A DNA stretch of 61,145 nucleotides from NCBI GenBank assembly GCA_902597175.1, contig CACJWN010000007.1, forward strand, positions 1 through 61,145, in the 5' to 3' direction. Below are positions 26,650-36,643 of this stretch, piece after piece (the stretch's first letter is position 1; each line of letters begins with the position of its first letter). This DNA is from an uncultured Pelagibacteraceae bacterium. GTDB lineage: Bacteria; Pseudomonadota; Alphaproteobacteria; Pelagibacterales; Pelagibacteraceae. The position numbers and the translations under genes were made by a program. The notes under the pieces are model-generated. The model saw only the letters and a list, made by a program, of their open reading frames with translations, did not search any database and was not told where the DNA came from.

Positions 26650-27927
26650 TTATATATTTATTTTAGGTAAGAAGTCAAATGAAGCTGTATCTATTCTAGA
26701 TGAATGTTCCCTTCTCATTTTCCAATCATTACTTATACCAGCTTGAGCTATACTGATTGCATTTCGTCCATATTTTGCATTGGTAAAATCGATTGCTCTC
26801 ATTAATGGTTGAGATTTATTCTCTAAAATTGGCGCTAATAAATTTAGCTCTTTTTCAGAAGCGTCTCTAAGCTTCGATAAAATGACCCCAGCTTTTTGGT
26901 AGAAATAACCATATTTATAAATCTTTCCCAGTCCAGTAATCGCAGTTTTTACAAGTTCGATGCTGTTATTAGTTGCTACCGGCAATTCAATAGTAATAGA
27001 ATTGGAATAGTATTTTCTATTTTTATCAAATGGGCTTGTTCTGATAAATATTGTAACAGCTCTTGTAGTTTGTTTATCTGTTCTTATTTTTTCTGACGCA
27101 TTTAAACAATGAGTAGTTATAGACTCTTTTAATTTATCTAAACTCTCAACTTTTTTTCCAAACGATCTTGATACACAACAACTTTTTCTTCTTGTTTCCT
27201 CGGTTTCTAAATCTATACAAGAAATTCCCCTTAACTCCATTACTGTTTTCGCACCTAAAACATTTGTGCTTTTCTTAACCCATGTATTTGAAATATTTTT
27301 TAGTTTATAAGCATTGTCTATTCCATTTTTAATATATAGCTTTGATAACTGTTTTCCTACTCCCCATACATCTGCAATATCAAAATCTTTTAATATATTA
27401 TCAATATTTTCTTTTAAAAATATTACTCCTGCTTTATTTTTTTTAGCTATATGATTGGCAACTTTACTTAAAGTTTTTGTATTTGAAATTCCTACACTCG
27501 TTGGTATTCCTGTCCATTTTAAAACTCTTTCTCTTATTTGTTTTCCGTATTCTTCAACATGTTCATCTTTGATATGTGATAAATCTAAAAATGCTTCGTC
27601 TATAGAATAGATTTCAATTTTATCAGTGAAACCTTTTAAAACTTTCATCACTCGTCTAGAAAGGTCTCCGTATAATGCGTAGTTTGAAGAAAATATCTGA
27701 ACGTTGTTTTTTTTAACCAAATCTTTAACTTTAAAATATGGTTCTCCCATTCTTATTCCAAGTTTTTTTGCTTCAGTAGATCTTGATATTACACATCCAT
27801 CATTATTAGATAACACTACGACTGGTACATTTTGTATTTTAGGATTAAATAATCTTTCACAAGAAACATAAAATGAATTACAGTCAATTAATGCAACTTT
27901 TTTTCTACTGCTGTTTGTGTATGACAT
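26650..27927 (-). CDS. umuC: DNA polymerase V catalytic subunit UmuC
   Basis: Y-family translesion polymerase, 425 residues (E. coli 422). Catalytic acidic residues: Asp15 in [19 protein letters not shown] and the pair Asp110-Glu111 in [26 protein letters not shown] is the fingers motif, and the helix-hairpin-helix ([15 protein letters not shown]) and little-finger domains follow. It overlaps umuD by 23 bases; the pair is driven by a LexA-controlled promoter upstream of umuD. Confidence 0.96.
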   Translation of the reverse strand: MSYTNSSRKKVALIDCNSFYVSCERLFNPKIQNVPVVVLSNNDGCVISRSTEAKKLGIRMGEPYFKVKDLVKKNNVQIFSSNYALYGDLSRRVMKVLKGFTDKIEIYSIDEAFLDLSHIKDEHVEEYGKQIRERVLKWTGIPTSVGISNTKTLSKVANHIAKKNKAGVIFLKENIDNILKDFDIADVWGVGKQLSKLYIKNGIDNAYKLKNISNTWVKKSTNVLGAKTVMELRGISCIDLETEETRRKSCCVSRSFGKKVESLDKLKESITTHCLNASEKIRTDKQTTRAVTIFIRTSPFDKNRKYYSNSITIELPVATNNSIELVKTAITGLGKIYKYGYFYQKAGVILSKLRDASEKELNLLAPILENKSQPLMRAIDFTNAKYGRNAISIAQAGISNDWKMRREHSSRIDTASFDFLPKINI

Positions 27928-28300
27928 ATGTTACTACTCCCCAAATTATTATTTCTGGATTTTCTGTTAAATTAATTCGATCTGATGTATTTCTTGAACC
28001 TGATGTTAAGTAGTTGTTACCCTTACTTTTAACCAGAGTTTTAACTACAAGTTCTTCATTGATATTTGCTATAACAGTGGAAAAATTTTTTGGGTTTAAA
28101 CTTTTATCTACTATTAATAGATCTCCATCATGTATGCCCACATTAGTCATAGATTTACCCTGTACTCTAATGATGAAAGTGGCTGGTGCATTTGCTATGA
28201 GATGAGAGTTTAGATCTATATCGTCCTCGATATAATCTGTTGCCGGAGAAGGAAAACCGGCTCCCACTTTATGTAAATAATAAGGTATTGTTAGCTTCAT
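27905..28300 (-). CDS. umuD: DNA polymerase V accessory subunit UmuD
   Basis: LexA/S24-type self-cleaving protein whose UmuD' form activates UmuC. The serine-lysine dyad is Ser50 ([10 protein letters not shown]) and Lys87 (ELVVKTL). The cleavage site aligns to Ala14-Gly15 in [20 protein letters not shown], where E. coli has Cys-Gly and LexA has Ala-Gly. 131 residues, close to the usual 139. First gene of umuDC. Confidence 0.95.
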   Translation of the reverse strand: MKLTIPYYLHKVGAGFPSPATDYIEDDIDLNSHLIANAPATFIIRVQGKSMTNVGIHDGDLLIVDKSLNPKNFSTVIANINEELVVKTLVKSKGNNYLTSGSRNTSDRINLTENPEIIIWGVVTYVIHKQQ

Positions 28301-28304
28301 AAAT

Positions 28305-28349
28305 GTTCTTGTTTTGTTCTTTATAGCTGATAAACTACCTTTCAGTCAA
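28305..28349 (-). promoter_or_regulatory. umuDC promoter with LexA (SOS) box
   Basis: On the minus strand: a -35 hexamer TTGACT (28344-28349), an 18-base spacer, a -10 hexamer TATAAA (28320-28325), and immediately after it GAACAAAACAAGAAC (28305-28319), an exact match to the alphaproteobacterial SOS box GAAC-N7-GAAC. LexA bound there would cover the transcription start. The box ends 4 bases before the umuD ATG, so the 5' leader is very short. Confidence 0.88.
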
Positions 28350-28367
28350 CCCCTTTTCAAAAGGTTG
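28347..28367. repeat. imperfect inverted repeat in the umuD / binding-protein spacer
   Basis: CAACC-CC-TTTTCAAAAGG-TTG: nine-base arms CAACCTTTT / AAAAGGTTG around a central C, with a two-base bulge in the left arm. It touches the umuD -35 element on one side and lies about 60 bases upstream of the GTG start of the binding-protein gene on the other. It could be an operator for either gene or a weak hairpin; no U-tract follows on the plus strand, so a terminator is unlikely. Confidence 0.5.
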
Positions 28368-28424
28368 TTAAAGTGGGTCAAATTGCAAATCGAAAAAAAG
28401 AGAGAGATTAGCTAATAACATAAT

Positions 28425-29195
28425 GTGATTAAAAAAATTTTTTCAATATTATTAGTATTACTTGTAACAACAAGTGCTCAAGCGGCATCAAAACTAGACT
28501 CTATCAAAAAAAGTGGAGAGTTAAGAGTTGGTACGACAGGAGACTGGGATCCAATGTCAATGAAAGATCCAAAAACAAACAAGTACAAAGGATTTGATAT
28601 TGATGTGATGAATGAATTAGCTAAAGATTTAGGCGTGAAAGTGAAATTTGTGCCTGCGGAGTGGAAAACTATTGTTGCAGGAATAACAGCTGATAGATAC
28701 GATATATCAACAAGTGTAACTAAAACACCAAAAAGAGCAGAAGTAGCTGGGTTTACCGCTACATATTACAAGTATGCAACAGTTCCACTTGTTTTAAAAA
28801 AGAATTTAAAAAAGTTTTCAACTTGGGAGTCTTTAAACAATAGTAGTGTTACAATAGCTACAACGTTAGGAACATCTCAGGAAGAAAAAGCAAAAGAATT
28901 TTTTCCAAAATCAAAACTTCAATCCGTTGAAGCTCCTGCAAGAGACTTTCAAGAAGTTTTAGCAGGAAGAGCTGATGGAAATATAACAAGTTCAACAGAA
29001 GCAAACAAACTAGTTATTAAATATCCTCAATTAGCTATAGTTCCTGATGGAGGAAAAAATCCAGCATTTTTAGCTATGATGGTTCCAAAAGGTGATAAGG
29101 TGTGGAATGATTACGTCAGCAATTGGATTAAGAAAAAGAAATCATCCGGATTTTTTAAAACTTTACTGGCAAAGTACGATCTAAAAAGCTTATAA
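28425..29195 (+). CDS. family 3 extracellular solute-binding protein, PheC-like
   Basis: Periplasmic protein of 256 residues with a signal peptide cut after AQA (about residue 20). The mature start [20 protein letters not shown], then [20 protein letters not shown] and [18 protein letters not shown], match family 3 amino-acid-binding proteins and especially cyclohexadienyl-dehydratase-like (PheC) members. It could bind an amino acid or, less likely, act as a secreted dehydratase. Start is GTG at 28425. Followed after 41 bases by a matching permease. Confidence 0.85.
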   Translation: MIKKIFSILLVLLVTTSAQAASKLDSIKKSGELRVGTTGDWDPMSMKDPKTNKYKGFDIDVMNELAKDLGVKVKFVPAEWKTIVAGITADRYDISTSVTKTPKRAEVAGFTATYYKYATVPLVLKKNLKKFSTWESLNNSSVTIATTLGTSQEEKAKEFFPKSKLQSVEAPARDFQEVLAGRADGNITSSTEANKLVIKYPQLAIVPDGGKNPAFLAMMVPKGDKVWNDYVSNWIKKKKSSGFFKTLLAKYDLKSL

Positions 29196-29236
29196 TTTAA
29201 GTTTCAATACCTCCCATTTACAAATATAGTCAATAA

Positions 29237-29971
29237 GTGAAATTTTTAAAAATAATTTCTATTCTATTTTTGCTTCAAGGATGTAGTTCTAACTATGAAT
29301 GGGGTTGGTATATTCTAAGTCCAGATAATATAGATGGTTTAACTAATCTTAAATTTTTAATTAGTGGAATTACAACTACGATTTATATTTCAGTAGTTTC
29401 AATAATTCTAGCTATGATTATCGGTTTGATAGTTGCTTTACCTTCATTGTCAAATAATAAATTCTTAACTTATTTTAATATAACATACGTAGAAATAGTT
29501 AGAGCCATCCCTTTATTAGTTTTAATTCTTTGGATTTATTATGGTCTTCCAATCATGATTGGATTGAGTTTCTCGCCATTCGTATCTGGAATAATAGCTT
29601 TGACCATTAGTGAGAGTGCGTTTCAAGCAGAAATTTTTAGAGCAGGAATTAATTCAATTTCAAAAGGTCAACATGAAGTATCAGAATCTTTAGGAATGGA
29701 TTTCTGGAGAAAGATGAGATTAGTAATTCTTCCGCAAGCAATTAAAGTTGTATTGCCAGCTATGGGAAATCAATTTGTTTATGTATTAAAAATGTCCTCT
29801 CTAGTATCAATTATAGGTATAGGAGATTTAACAAGAAAAGCTAATGAGCTGGTCACCACCACTTATAGGCCCTTAGAAATATATACTTTTTTAATTCTAG
29901 AATACTTGGTGCTAATCCTAGTAGTATCCTATTTTGTGAGAAAATTAGAAAATAAACTAGAATACAAATAA
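29237..29971 (+). CDS. polar amino acid ABC transporter permease
   Basis: Inner-membrane subunit of 244 residues, GTG start. Four or five helices, with the conserved cytoplasmic EAA loop: FRAGINSISKGQHEVSESLG, then ILPQAIKVVLPAMGNQFV. The region around residue 90 (EIVRAIPLLVLILWIYYGLP) is typical of His/Glu/Gln permeases. The N-terminus reads LFLLQGCSS, which resembles a lipobox (see findings). No ATPase gene is adjacent, so the ATPase must come from elsewhere. The 3' end overlaps the MATE gene by 15 bases. Confidence 0.88.
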   Translation: MKFLKIISILFLLQGCSSNYEWGWYILSPDNIDGLTNLKFLISGITTTIYISVVSIILAMIIGLIVALPSLSNNKFLTYFNITYVEIVRAIPLLVLILWIYYGLPIMIGLSFSPFVSGIIALTISESAFQAEIFRAGINSISKGQHEVSESLGMDFWRKMRLVILPQAIKVVLPAMGNQFVYVLKMSSLVSIIGIGDLTRKANELVTTTYRPLEIYTFLILEYLVLILVVSYFVRKLENKLEYK

Positions 29972-31318
29972 TTTTTTAAAAGAAATCCTAAATACTCTCT
30001 TTAAAAAGAATGGTACAAAAGTTAATACAACTAATCCCATCATCCAATTTGTTACTAAAATCGTATAAAAAATATCTTGATATTCACCGTTTCTAATATT
30101 TATTACATACCATAACGACATAAATGGTATTAACGTTAGTCTTAGGATTGTCATGTACAAACTAAAAATTGGTCTTTTGAGTGCCTGAAATAAAGCAGAG
30201 GTAATAAAGAAAACAGGATAAACCGGTCCAATTAAAGCTGCTACCTGTAAGTAAAGTGCTCCTCTTCGGATTACTTCTAAATCATTAGTAAAAAAAGAGA
30301 TTATGATTTCTGAAGTTAGATAAACAAATATACCTGCTAATACCATAAATCCTGAACCAAACATTAGAGCTTTTCCATACACTTCTTTTACTCTGAAATA
30401 CATTTTTGCCCCAAAGTTTTGACCTGCAATTGATAAAACAGCGGTATTTAAACCTATAACTGGTAACAATAAAACTTGTTCAATTCTAACAGCAGTACCA
30501 TAACCCGCTGTAGCTAATTCTCCAAACTGGCCAACAAAATAGAAAATATTAAATACTCCAAACATTATCATCAACATAGTAAACATTATTGGTACTGATT
30601 GTTTAAAAAGCGAGCTTAAGTAATCAATTTTTGGTTTAAAGCATTCTAGATAAAGGAATTTTTTTAATTTACAGCAATAAACTTTATTAGCTAAATATAT
30701 TAAGCCGATACACTGAGAAACTATTGTAGCAATAGCTAAACCTGCAATTCCAAATGCTGGTATAAATCCATAACCAAATATGAATAATGGATTTAAAAAA
30801 ATATTTAAGAAAAAAGTAAAAATTAAAACATTTCTGTAACTTTTTGTATCACCTTGAGCATTTAATGTTCCATTCAAAGATAATTGAACTAATACAATGA
30901 CAGCTCCAAAAAAAATAATATCTAAGTATTCACGTGTTAAAATTATACTTTCTTCAGTAGAACCCATAATTCTTAAAAGTTCATCAGAAAAATTTAAACC
31001 AAATAAAGTTACGAAAATTGAAACTACAACTGCTAATATTATTGACTGAGCAACGTACATTGATGCTTTTCTATCCTCTTTGGCTCCAATTGAATTACTA
31101 ATTAAAGCTGTAGTTCCGGCTCCAATACCAACCGCAACAGCTATTGCTATAAAATAAATTGGCCAGGATTTTGCAATTGCTGCTAGCGCCTCTGGTGAAA
31201 TTCTTCCAGCAAAATAAGTATCGACTAGATTGTAAAAAGTTTGAAAAAGAGATCCTGTACTTGCAGGTATGGTTACTTTTCTAAGAAGCTGCCAAATCGA
31301 ACCTTTAGTCAAATCCAT
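29957..31318 (-). CDS. MATE-family efflux transporter
   Basis: A 453-residue protein with 12 membrane helices in two homologous halves. N-half: KVTIPASTGSLFQTFYNLVDTYFAGRIS, AIAVAVGIGAGTTALISNSIGAK; C-half: PVIGLNTAVLSIAGQNFGAKMY. These match the MATE signature of Na+- or H+-driven drug and metabolite exporters. Substrate unknown. It precedes trhO with a 2-base gap on the same strand. Confidence 0.93.
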   Translation of the reverse strand: MDLTKGSIWQLLRKVTIPASTGSLFQTFYNLVDTYFAGRISPEALAAIAKSWPIYFIAIAVAVGIGAGTTALISNSIGAKEDRKASMYVAQSIILAVVVSIFVTLFGLNFSDELLRIMGSTEESIILTREYLDIIFFGAVIVLVQLSLNGTLNAQGDTKSYRNVLIFTFFLNIFLNPLFIFGYGFIPAFGIAGLAIATIVSQCIGLIYLANKVYCCKLKKFLYLECFKPKIDYLSSLFKQSVPIMFTMLMIMFGVFNIFYFVGQFGELATAGYGTAVRIEQVLLLPVIGLNTAVLSIAGQNFGAKMYFRVKEVYGKALMFGSGFMVLAGIFVYLTSEIIISFFTNDLEVIRRGALYLQVAALIGPVYPVFFITSALFQALKRPIFSLYMTILRLTLIPFMSLWYVINIRNGEYQDIFYTILVTNWMMGLVVLTFVPFFLKRVFRISFKKLFVF

Positions 31319-31320
31319 AA

Positions 31321-32226
31321 TTAAAATTCCTTTTGGAACTTATGCTTTCTTCCAGCTTTTTTAGCAAGGTTAATTTGATTTTGCCTCATACGAAATCTAG
31401 TTTTTTGTGAATTTGAGAGTGTGTCATAACACCTAGGACATGAAACACCCTCCTCGTATTTGTTAGATTTTTTGTCTTTTGGTGAAAAAGGTTTTCTACA
31501 ACCACTACATATGGAATAGGTTCCTTGTTTTAATTTGTGTTTAAGAGATATTCTATTATCAAAAACAAAACACTCTCCTTTCCATAGACTGTCTTTCCTT
31601 TGGATTTTATTTAAATAATTAAGTATCCCGCCTTTTAACTGGAAAACTTTCTTAAAACCTTTTCTTTTTAAAAATATTGAGGCTTTTTCACACCTAATAC
31701 CCCCGGTACAAAACATTGCTACAGGTTTAGCCTTATCGATTTTTTCTAAATATTTTGGAAAATCTCTAAAATTTTGAACATTTGGATTTATAGAATTTTT
31801 AAAAGTACCCACATCATATTCAAATGGCTTTCTAGCGTCTACGACCAAAGTTTCTTTATTTGAAATAAGTTTATTCCATGACTTCCCAGAAATATATCTA
31901 TTAAGTTTTTTATTCTTTGAGTTTATTTTTAAACCAAGTGGAACAACTTCATTTTTAATTTTTATTTTACCTTTGTGGAATGGTTGAAAATGACTTCGAG
32001 ACATATTCTTACTGTCAAAATCTTTAAAATTAAATACTTTTTTTAAAGATTTAATTATCTGGTTAATATTTCTTCTCTTTCCAGCGATTGTTCCATTAAT
32101 TCCTTCTTGGGAAAGTATAATTGTACCACTTATGTTATTTTTTAAAATTTCTCTTTGCAGAGACTCTTTATTTTTCTTTAAAAAATTAATTTTTTTAAAC
32201 CTATAAAATCCAAAAACAGTGAACAT
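31321..32226 (-). CDS. trhO: tRNA uridine-34 hydroxylase TrhO, rhodanese family
   Basis: Oxygen-dependent hydroxylation of U34 in some tRNAs is the known role of TrhO (YceA). The 301 residues contain the N-terminal ferredoxin-like part (ISGTIILSQEGINGTIAG), the rhodanese domain (VVDARKPFEYDVGTFKNSIN) with active-site Cys in AMFCTGGIRCEKAS, and a C-terminal Cys-rich segment (CSGCRKPF ... CPRCYD). All are family features. Overlaps the O-methyltransferase start by one base. Confidence 0.93.
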   Translation of the reverse strand: MFTVFGFYRFKKINFLKKNKESLQREILKNNISGTIILSQEGINGTIAGKRRNINQIIKSLKKVFNFKDFDSKNMSRSHFQPFHKGKIKIKNEVVPLGLKINSKNKKLNRYISGKSWNKLISNKETLVVDARKPFEYDVGTFKNSINPNVQNFRDFPKYLEKIDKAKPVAMFCTGGIRCEKASIFLKRKGFKKVFQLKGGILNYLNKIQRKDSLWKGECFVFDNRISLKHKLKQGTYSICSGCRKPFSPKDKKSNKYEEGVSCPRCYDTLSNSQKTRFRMRQNQINLAKKAGRKHKFQKEF

Positions 32227-32879
32227 TATTTTTTAATACAAATTGTTAATCCATCACCAATGGGAATGATATTTTTTATCACTCTATTATCGTCTTTTAT
32301 ATATTTGTTAAATTCTCTAATAATATTGGTGAATTTATCATTTTTTGAATTATCGGCTACGTCACCATGCCATAAGACATTATCAATTATAATAAGTCCA
32401 TTTTTACCAATTAATACAATACTTTTTTCATAATAATTTATATAATTCTCTTTATCTGCATCAATAAAAACCAGATCAAATTTTTGTTTAGCATTTTCTA
32501 GTTCATTCAAACTCTCAAGTGCTGGCTTTATAATTTGTGTTATCTTGTTTTCATTAGCCTTATCGTAAAAAGATTTTGCTTTTTTACTAAATTCAACGTT
32601 TTTATCTAAGCTAATTAAAGATCCATCATCAGGCAATGATAAGGCCATTGATAAAGCGCTGAAACCTGTAAAACTCCCAATTTCTAAAACTTTTTTTGTA
32701 TTAGATGTTTTAATTAATGTTTGAAGAAATTGCGCTTGTGAAATAGAAATTTGCAATTTCTTTTGATCACCAAGACTAAGATTATAATTTAAGATCTCTT
32801 TTTGAACGTCAGTAAGATCATCAGAGTGCTCAATAATATACTTTTCAAGATTATCTGTTAAATCTAATTTTTTAGGCAT
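32226..32879 (-). CDS. class I SAM-dependent O-methyltransferase (caffeoyl-CoA OMT-like)
   Basis: A 217-residue methyltransferase of the PF01596 type. SAM motif KKVLEIGSFTGFSALSMALS, metal and SAM acidic residues in FDLVFIDADKENYINYYE, and GLIIIDNVLWHGDVAD are the three hallmark blocks. Bacterial members act on catechols or other small molecules; the substrate here is unknown. Two-base gap after gatB; the same transcript may continue to trhO and the MATE gene. Confidence 0.9.
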   Translation of the reverse strand: MPKKLDLTDNLEKYIIEHSDDLTDVQKEILNYNLSLGDQKKLQISISQAQFLQTLIKTSNTKKVLEIGSFTGFSALSMALSLPDDGSLISLDKNVEFSKKAKSFYDKANENKITQIIKPALESLNELENAKQKFDLVFIDADKENYINYYEKSIVLIGKNGLIIIDNVLWHGDVADNSKNDKFTNIIREFNKYIKDDNRVIKNIIPIGDGLTICIKK

Positions 32880-32881
32880 AA

Positions 32882-34351
32882 TTAGCCTTTTAAAAGTTTT
32901 TTTAGAATTTCGTTTGTTAATTGAGGGTTAGCTTTTCCACCAGATAATTTCATAACCTGTCCAACAAAAAAACCAAATAATTTTTCTTTTCCAGCTTTGT
33001 ATTGATCAACTTTATCTTTATTTTTTGATAATATTTCATTAATAATCTTCTCTAATTCTTTAGGATCACTTTGCTGTTTCATTCCTTTTGACTCTATAAT
33101 TTTTTTTGGATTATCTCCGCTTTCAACCATAATTTCGAAAACTTCTTTTGCTATTCTTCCTGAAATTTCTCCGGATTTAATTGCTTGAACTAACTCTGCG
33201 AAATATTTTGCTGATATAGGAGATTTTGATATATCAAGCCCCCTATCATTTAACATTGCAAATAAATCTCCCATCATCCAAGTAGCTGCAAGTTTTTTAT
33301 CAGATAATTTTGCAACTTCTTCGTAATAGTCAGATATTTCTTTTTCTGAGACTAAAACATTTGCTTCATATGCATTTAGTCCATACTCTTTTACAAATCT
33401 TTCCTTTTTTTTATCAGGAAGCTCTGGAAGAGATTTTTTTAAGTCATCGATTAATTTTTGTTCTAACTTTAATGGAAGAAGATCTGGATCAGGAAAATAT
33501 CTATAATCATGTGCATCTTCTTTGGATCTCATTGATCTTGTTTCATTTTTTTTTGTGTCGAAAAGTCTTGTCTCTTGATCTATTTTTTTACCATTTTCTA
33601 TTAGTTCAACTTGTCTTGCAGCTTCATATTCTATTGCCATCTGCATAAATTTTATAGAATTTACATTTTTGATTTCACAACGTGTTCCAAAATTTGTATC
33701 ACCTTCTTTTCTTACAGATACGTTTACATCTGCTCTAAGTGATCCCTCTTGCATATTTCCATCACAGGTACCTAAATATCTCATTATTGATCTTAATTTT
33801 TTTATGTAAGCATTAACTTCATCTGGTGACCTAAGATCTGGTTTGCTAACAATTTCCATTAAAGCAATTCCTGAACGATTTAAATCTACGTAAGTGTTAG
33901 ATGGATCCATATCATGAATACTTTTACCCGCATCTTGCTCGAGATGAAGTCTCTCTATGCCAATTTCTTTTGACCCGTAAGGCATATCTAATAAAACTTT
34001 ACCTTCCCCTACGATAGGATTTTTATACTGAGATATTTGATAACCTTGAGGTAAATCTGCATAGAAATAATTTTTCCTATCAAAAACTGAATAATTATTT
34101 ATTTTAGCATTTAAACCAAGGCCAGTTCTTACTGCTTGCTTAACACATTCTTCATTGATTACCGGTAACATTCCTGGAAAAGCAGAGTCAATCAAACTCA
34201 CTTGATTATTAGGATCAGCACCAAATTTAGTTGATGACCCAGAAAAAAGTTTGGATTTAGATAAAACTTGAGCATGAACTTCAAGCCCTATCACAACTTC
34301 ATATTTCCCTTTTTCTCCCTTAATAAAATAATCAAATTTTTCTTTGCTCAT
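32882..34351 (-). CDS. gatB: Asp-tRNA(Asn)/Glu-tRNA(Gln) amidotransferase subunit B
   Basis: Binds misacylated tRNA and phosphorylates it before transamidation. Motifs: [67 protein letters not shown] and [13 protein letters not shown]; the C-terminal YqeY-like tail is present. I use the ATG at 34351, which overlaps the gatA stop as ATGA, rather than the GTG nine bases earlier. 489 residues, normal. Confidence 0.97.
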   Translation of the reverse strand: MSKEKFDYFIKGEKGKYEVVIGLEVHAQVLSKSKLFSGSSTKFGADPNNQVSLIDSAFPGMLPVINEECVKQAVRTGLGLNAKINNYSVFDRKNYFYADLPQGYQISQYKNPIVGEGKVLLDMPYGSKEIGIERLHLEQDAGKSIHDMDPSNTYVDLNRSGIALMEIVSKPDLRSPDEVNAYIKKLRSIMRYLGTCDGNMQEGSLRADVNVSVRKEGDTNFGTRCEIKNVNSIKFMQMAIEYEAARQVELIENGKKIDQETRLFDTKKNETRSMRSKEDAHDYRYFPDPDLLPLKLEQKLIDDLKKSLPELPDKKKERFVKEYGLNAYEANVLVSEKEISDYYEEVAKLSDKKLAATWMMGDLFAMLNDRGLDISKSPISAKYFAELVQAIKSGEISGRIAKEVFEIMVESGDNPKKIIESKGMKQQSDPKELEKIINEILSKNKDKVDQYKAGKEKLFGFFVGQVMKLSGGKANPQLTNEILKKLLKG

Positions 34352-35805
34352 GACCACCACTTTTTAATTTCATTTTTAAAACCACAGTTTTTTTCAAATG
34401 CATAACCAATATTAAGAATTTTTTGCTCGTCTAATGTTTTGCCAATAAGCTGTAAACCTAAAGGATGACCTTGCTTATCAACACCTGCAGGCATTGATAA
34501 AGCTGGTAGACCAGCTAAATTTACAGGCACAGTAAAAATATCATTCAAATACATAGAAACAGGATCATTTGTTTTTTCTCCTATTTTAAATGCTGAACTT
34601 GGTGTTGATGGTGTAAGAATAGCATCTATTTTTTTAAAACTATCATCAAAATCTTTTTTAATTAGTTGTCTAACTTTTTGTGCTTTAAGATAATAAGCAT
34701 CATAATAACCTGATGAAAGAACATAAGTTCCAATTAATATTCTACGTTTAACCTCATCTCCAAAACCTTCAGACCGAGTTTTTTCATACATCTCAATTAA
34801 ATCCTTTCCTTGTTTTGATCTATAACCATATCTAACTCCATCATACCTGGCTAAATTGGACGAAGCTTCAGCTGGAGCAACTATGTAATAAGTAGGTAAA
34901 GCATATTTTGTATGAGGCAATGAAATATCAATTAATTGTGCGCCAAGATCTTTTAATATCTTTTTTCCTTTTTCCCAGAGTTCATCAACTTCTTTAGGCA
35001 TATTGTCAACACGATATTCTTTTGGAATTCCAATTTTTAGACCTTTAATATTATCTTTTAAATTTTTTGAATATTGTTCTTTCTTTTTATTTATTGAAGT
35101 AGAATCTTTTTCATCAAACCCAGACATAGCCTCCAACATAATTGCACAGTCTTTAATAGTTTTTGTCATTGGACCAGCTTGATCCAAAGAAGATGCAAAA
35201 GCTACGATACCCCATCTAGAACATAAACCATAAGTTGGTTTTAAACCTACTGTGCCTGTGAAAGAAGCTGGTTGTCTTATTGATCCACCTGTATCTGTTC
35301 CAATTGTGGCTGGAGTTAAGTCAGCAGCTAAAGCAGATGAGGATCCTCCAGATGAACCGCCAGGTACTAATTGATCTCCTACTGGATTAATTACATTTCC
35401 ATAATAACTTGTTTCATTAGAAGAGCCCATTGCAAACTCATCACAATTTAATTTTCCTAAAAGAAAAGACCCATGGTCCCATAAATTTTTTGTAATTGTT
35501 GACTCATAAGATGGAATAAAATTATTTAAAATGTTACTTCCAGCAGTTGTTTTTATATTTTCTGTACAAAATAAATCTTTTACAGCTAAAGGTATTCCAG
35601 GAAGTAATTGATCAAAATTTGGTTTATTATCAAATTGTTTTGCGTTATTTAAAGCTTGATCAAATGTTGTAGTAACAAATGCATTTAACTTTTTTGCACT
35701 TTCAATATTTTTTACATATGCTTTAGTTAATTCTGTAGATGAGACTTTTTTCGTTTTTACGTTTTCTATAATTTCATTTAGACTTTGATTTGTAATATCA
35801 GCCAT
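34348..35805 (-). CDS. gatA: Asp-tRNA(Asn)/Glu-tRNA(Gln) amidotransferase subunit A
   Basis: Amidase-signature glutaminase that supplies ammonia to GatB. The Ser-cisSer-Lys triad is visible: Lys in [14 protein letters not shown], and the Ser pair in [16 protein letters not shown] and [14 protein letters not shown]. 485 residues. Presence of gatCAB implies that Gln-tRNA(Gln), Asn-tRNA(Asn) or both are made by transamidation. Overlaps gatC by one base. Confidence 0.97.
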   Translation of the reverse strand: MADITNQSLNEIIENVKTKKVSSTELTKAYVKNIESAKKLNAFVTTTFDQALNNAKQFDNKPNFDQLLPGIPLAVKDLFCTENIKTTAGSNILNNFIPSYESTITKNLWDHGSFLLGKLNCDEFAMGSSNETSYYGNVINPVGDQLVPGGSSGGSSSALAADLTPATIGTDTGGSIRQPASFTGTVGLKPTYGLCSRWGIVAFASSLDQAGPMTKTIKDCAIMLEAMSGFDEKDSTSINKKKEQYSKNLKDNIKGLKIGIPKEYRVDNMPKEVDELWEKGKKILKDLGAQLIDISLPHTKYALPTYYIVAPAEASSNLARYDGVRYGYRSKQGKDLIEMYEKTRSEGFGDEVKRRILIGTYVLSSGYYDAYYLKAQKVRQLIKKDFDDSFKKIDAILTPSTPSSAFKIGEKTNDPVSMYLNDIFTVPVNLAGLPALSMPAGVDKQGHPLGLQLIGKTLDEQKILNIGYAFEKNCGFKNEIKKWWS

Positions 35806-36092
35806 TACTCCACCACCTTAGGAACTACAAAAAATTCTTCATTCTCTTTAGGAGAATTTTTCAGAATTTTCTCTCTTATCTTGCCATCACTAATTTCATC
35901 TTTTCTCGATCTTAATGACTGATTAAGTATAGAAGTTAATGGTTCAACTTTATCTGTATTTAGTTCATTTAATTGCTCTATAAACTTAAAAATAGAGTTT
36001 AAATCTTTTGTTAGACTCTCAACTTTGGCTTCATCAACTGAAATTCGAGCTAATTTTGCAACATATTTAATTTTTTCTTTATCTAGGGACAT
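35805..36092 (-). CDS. gatC: Asp-tRNA(Asn)/Glu-tRNA(Gln) amidotransferase subunit C
   Basis: Small clamp that joins GatA and GatB. 95 residues: [19 protein letters not shown] at the N-terminus and [19 protein letters not shown], matching the family's LARL...E.......L..IL.wveqL..vDt..vePl pattern, and a C-terminal FFVVPKVVE. First gene of gatCAB; 51-base divergent spacer to ruvX. Confidence 0.94.
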   Translation of the reverse strand: MSLDKEKIKYVAKLARISVDEAKVESLTKDLNSIFKFIEQLNELNTDKVEPLTSILNQSLRSRKDEISDGKIREKILKNSPKENEEFFVVPKVVE

Positions 36093-36143
36093 TTGTGAAA
36101 TAAGTTAATTTAAATGTGTTTTATCACAAATTAGGTAAATTTC

Positions 36144-36608
36144 ATGCTTGATATTGAAGAATTTAAGAAAAAACTCGATAAAAAGTCTAGGTTAATGGGA
36201 ATTGACCCAGGTAGAAAACGTGTTGGTATAGCCATTTCTGATGAAAATAAAATTATTGCAACTCCTTATACAACTTTAATAAAGAATAAATATTCTGAAT
36301 TTCTCAAAGAAATAATAAAGATTTTTAATGAAAATCAGATTAAAGGTATAGTTGTTGGCAATCCAATCAATATGGACGGATCATCTAGTCAATCGTCGCA
36401 ATCAGCTAAAGATTTAGCTATTAATCTATCAAAAGATGTTACTGAAAATGTCACTTTATGGGATGAGAGATTATCAAGTCAGGGAGCGTTCAATTTATCC
36501 AATGATTTAGCATCAAACACGTCAAAAAAAATAAGCAAATTAGATGAGAATTCTGCACAATTTATACTTCAAGGAGCCCTGGACTACTTAACTAAAGAAA
36601 ATACTTGA
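36144..36608 (+). CDS. ruvX: Holliday-junction-resolvase-like protein RuvX (YqgF)
   Basis: RNase H-fold nuclease; in E. coli YqgF takes part in 16S rRNA 5' end processing. Motifs: RLMGIDPGRKRVGIAISDE with the first catalytic Asp, IKGIVVGNPINMDGS, and the second acidic residue in LWDERLSSQ. 154 residues, slightly long because of an N-terminal helix. AGGT lies 7 bases before the ATG. Followed by pyrB after about 35 bases. Confidence 0.93.
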   Translation: MLDIEEFKKKLDKKSRLMGIDPGRKRVGIAISDENKIIATPYTTLIKNKYSEFLKEIIKIFNENQIKGIVVGNPINMDGSSSQSSQSAKDLAINLSKDVTENVTLWDERLSSQGAFNLSNDLASNTSKKISKLDENSAQFILQGALDYLTKENT

Positions 36609-36643
36609 TCTGATACTATAAAACGCCTATAGAGTTGATTTTA

